Part shown: piece after piece, positions 63,201-64,000 of the stretch
Layout of the letters: each line of letters begins with the position of its first letter
Numbering within the stretch: position 1 is the first letter of the stretch
The notes under the pieces: model-generated
What the model saw: only the letters and a program-made list of their open reading frames with translations
Told to the model about the DNA's origin: nothing
The model's database searches: none
Translations under genes and position numbers: made by a program
Assembly (NCBI GenBank): GCA_006538405.1
Contig: BJKQ01000012.1
Span: 593,001 to 657,000, forward strand
Length of the DNA: 64,000 nucleotides
Direction: 5' to 3'
Origin: Hansfordia pulvinata
Lineage: Eukaryota; Ascomycota; Sordariomycetes; Xylariales

Positions 63201-64000
63201 ACGCGCACACGCGCAGGCTTCGGAGAAGAAATCCGACGAAGTACTCAAAAAGGTCCCTGAGAAGGCATCAACGGTGCAAAACCAAGCACCAGAAAATGAA
63301 CCCGAGAAGGAACCCGAGAAGACTTCCAAGAAGGCATCCGAAGACAAATTCGACAAAGCCCCGCCAGAGTTATCAGACCAGACGACTGGAAAGGCATCAG
63401 GTGGCTCAGACGAATCTGCTCGCAATCAGACTGCGGAAGAGCTGGCGACCGCCCAGGGTGAATCTGTTAAAGCTACGGAAAAGACGGTTGAACCCGCCGC
63501 AACGCACACCTCCACACCGGTTGACAAGAGGCAAATGGGGCCCAGCGCAGAGAATGATTCATCGCCAGTGATTTCAAAGAATGGAACGACGAGTGACACC
63601 ATGAAGGTTCCGGACGCCGTCAAGGCAACGCCATTGGCCGCCCCTCAACCACCCGTCGAAAAGGCCGGGTCTGGCACAGTCGCCGCGGCTGCTCCTGCTG
63701 CTGCCAAGGATAATGTTCAGAAAGTCGTTTCTAATCCGCCTGAATCTGCGGCAAAGACAGACGGTGCGGGCGCCGTTGTTCCCACCAAGATGGACCATGA
63801 CAGGGACGCGGATGCTGGTTCTCGAATGGACATTGACGCTGACGCCGATGCTGACGCAGACGCCGATGCTGACGCCGATGCCGACGCCGATGCGGATGCC
63901 GACGCTGATGCAGATGCAGATGCTGATGCAGATGCTGATGCCGACGCTGATGCCGACGCTGATGCCGACGCTGATGCGGATGCGGATGCCGACGCTGACG
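60225..64000 (+). CDS. RGG/RS-rich, possibly SNT1-like chromatin protein (partial, two frame breaks)
   Basis: The chosen start gives [21 protein letters not shown], then an Arg/Ser/Asp-rich region with [12 protein letters not shown] boxes. At C6 (60872-60877) or C5 (60884-60888) one extra base continues into [17 protein letters not shown]. At C4 (61114-61117) another extra base continues [19 protein letters not shown]. From there one frame stays open to the window end: a Pro-rich part with [12 protein letters not shown], an acidic coiled segment [20 protein letters not shown], then some 600 residues full of SEK/SDK-type steps, and finally at least 27 Asp-Ala pairs. The N-terminal RGG/RS region, the QWINPNL patch and the acidic coiled segment recall fungal SNT1-like (Set3 complex) proteins, whose SANT domains would lie beyond the window. 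That assignment is tentative. Confidence 0.6.
63835..64000 (+). repeat. (GAY-GCN)n coding repeat, at least 27 Asp-Ala units
   Basis: In-frame alternation of Asp and Ala codons with mixed third bases, continuing past the window edge. Confidence 0.95.

Overview
This is nuclear DNA of a filamentous ascomycete, most likely a sordariomycete. The evidence is GC-rich coding sequence, short GT-AG introns of about 50-150 bp, recognisable fungal HSF1, CWC27, deoxyhypusine synthase and F-box genes, many short secreted proteins, and 1-4.6 kb gene-free spacers rich in microsatellites. No transposon, rRNA, tRNA, plasmid or viral feature was recognised by eye.

Layout. 80-544 (-): small secreted protein. 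3212-4582 (+): F-box protein. 5682-7388 (+): CWC27-type cyclophilin. 8247-8765 (+): Cys-rich secreted protein. 10565-12579 (+): odd subtilisin-like protease. 13103-14477 (-): secreted histidine phosphatase. 17773-25644 (+): a ten-exon gene whose spliced frame stays open for 2388 residues, with beta-rich and charged segments, coiled coils and a propeller-like C-terminus. 26329-26832 (-) and 29919-30381 (+): two more Cys-rich secreted proteins. 33404-35768 (+): HSF1. 36585-37565 (-): an unrecognised protein. 40350-41035 (-): a secreted precursor with six 28-residue repeats separated by Arg runs. 42827-45513 (-): a transcription-factor-like protein full of single-amino-acid runs. 47099-49398 (+): secreted type-B carboxylesterase. 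51027-51959 (-): His/Gly-rich secreted protein. 56538-57753 (-): deoxyhypusine synthase. 60225-64000 (+, runs off the end): RGG/RS-rich chromatin-type protein, perhaps SNT1-like.

Two themes stand out. Nine of the seventeen genes look secreted, including a likely kexin-processed repeat precursor, and they sit between housekeeping genes rather than in an obvious biosynthetic cluster. Second, six genes, among them HSF1, read correctly only if one base is added to or removed from a C or G run of 4-7 bases (nine places in all). Sequence error is the simplest explanation, so those gene models are given as frame-broken spans with the break positions stated.
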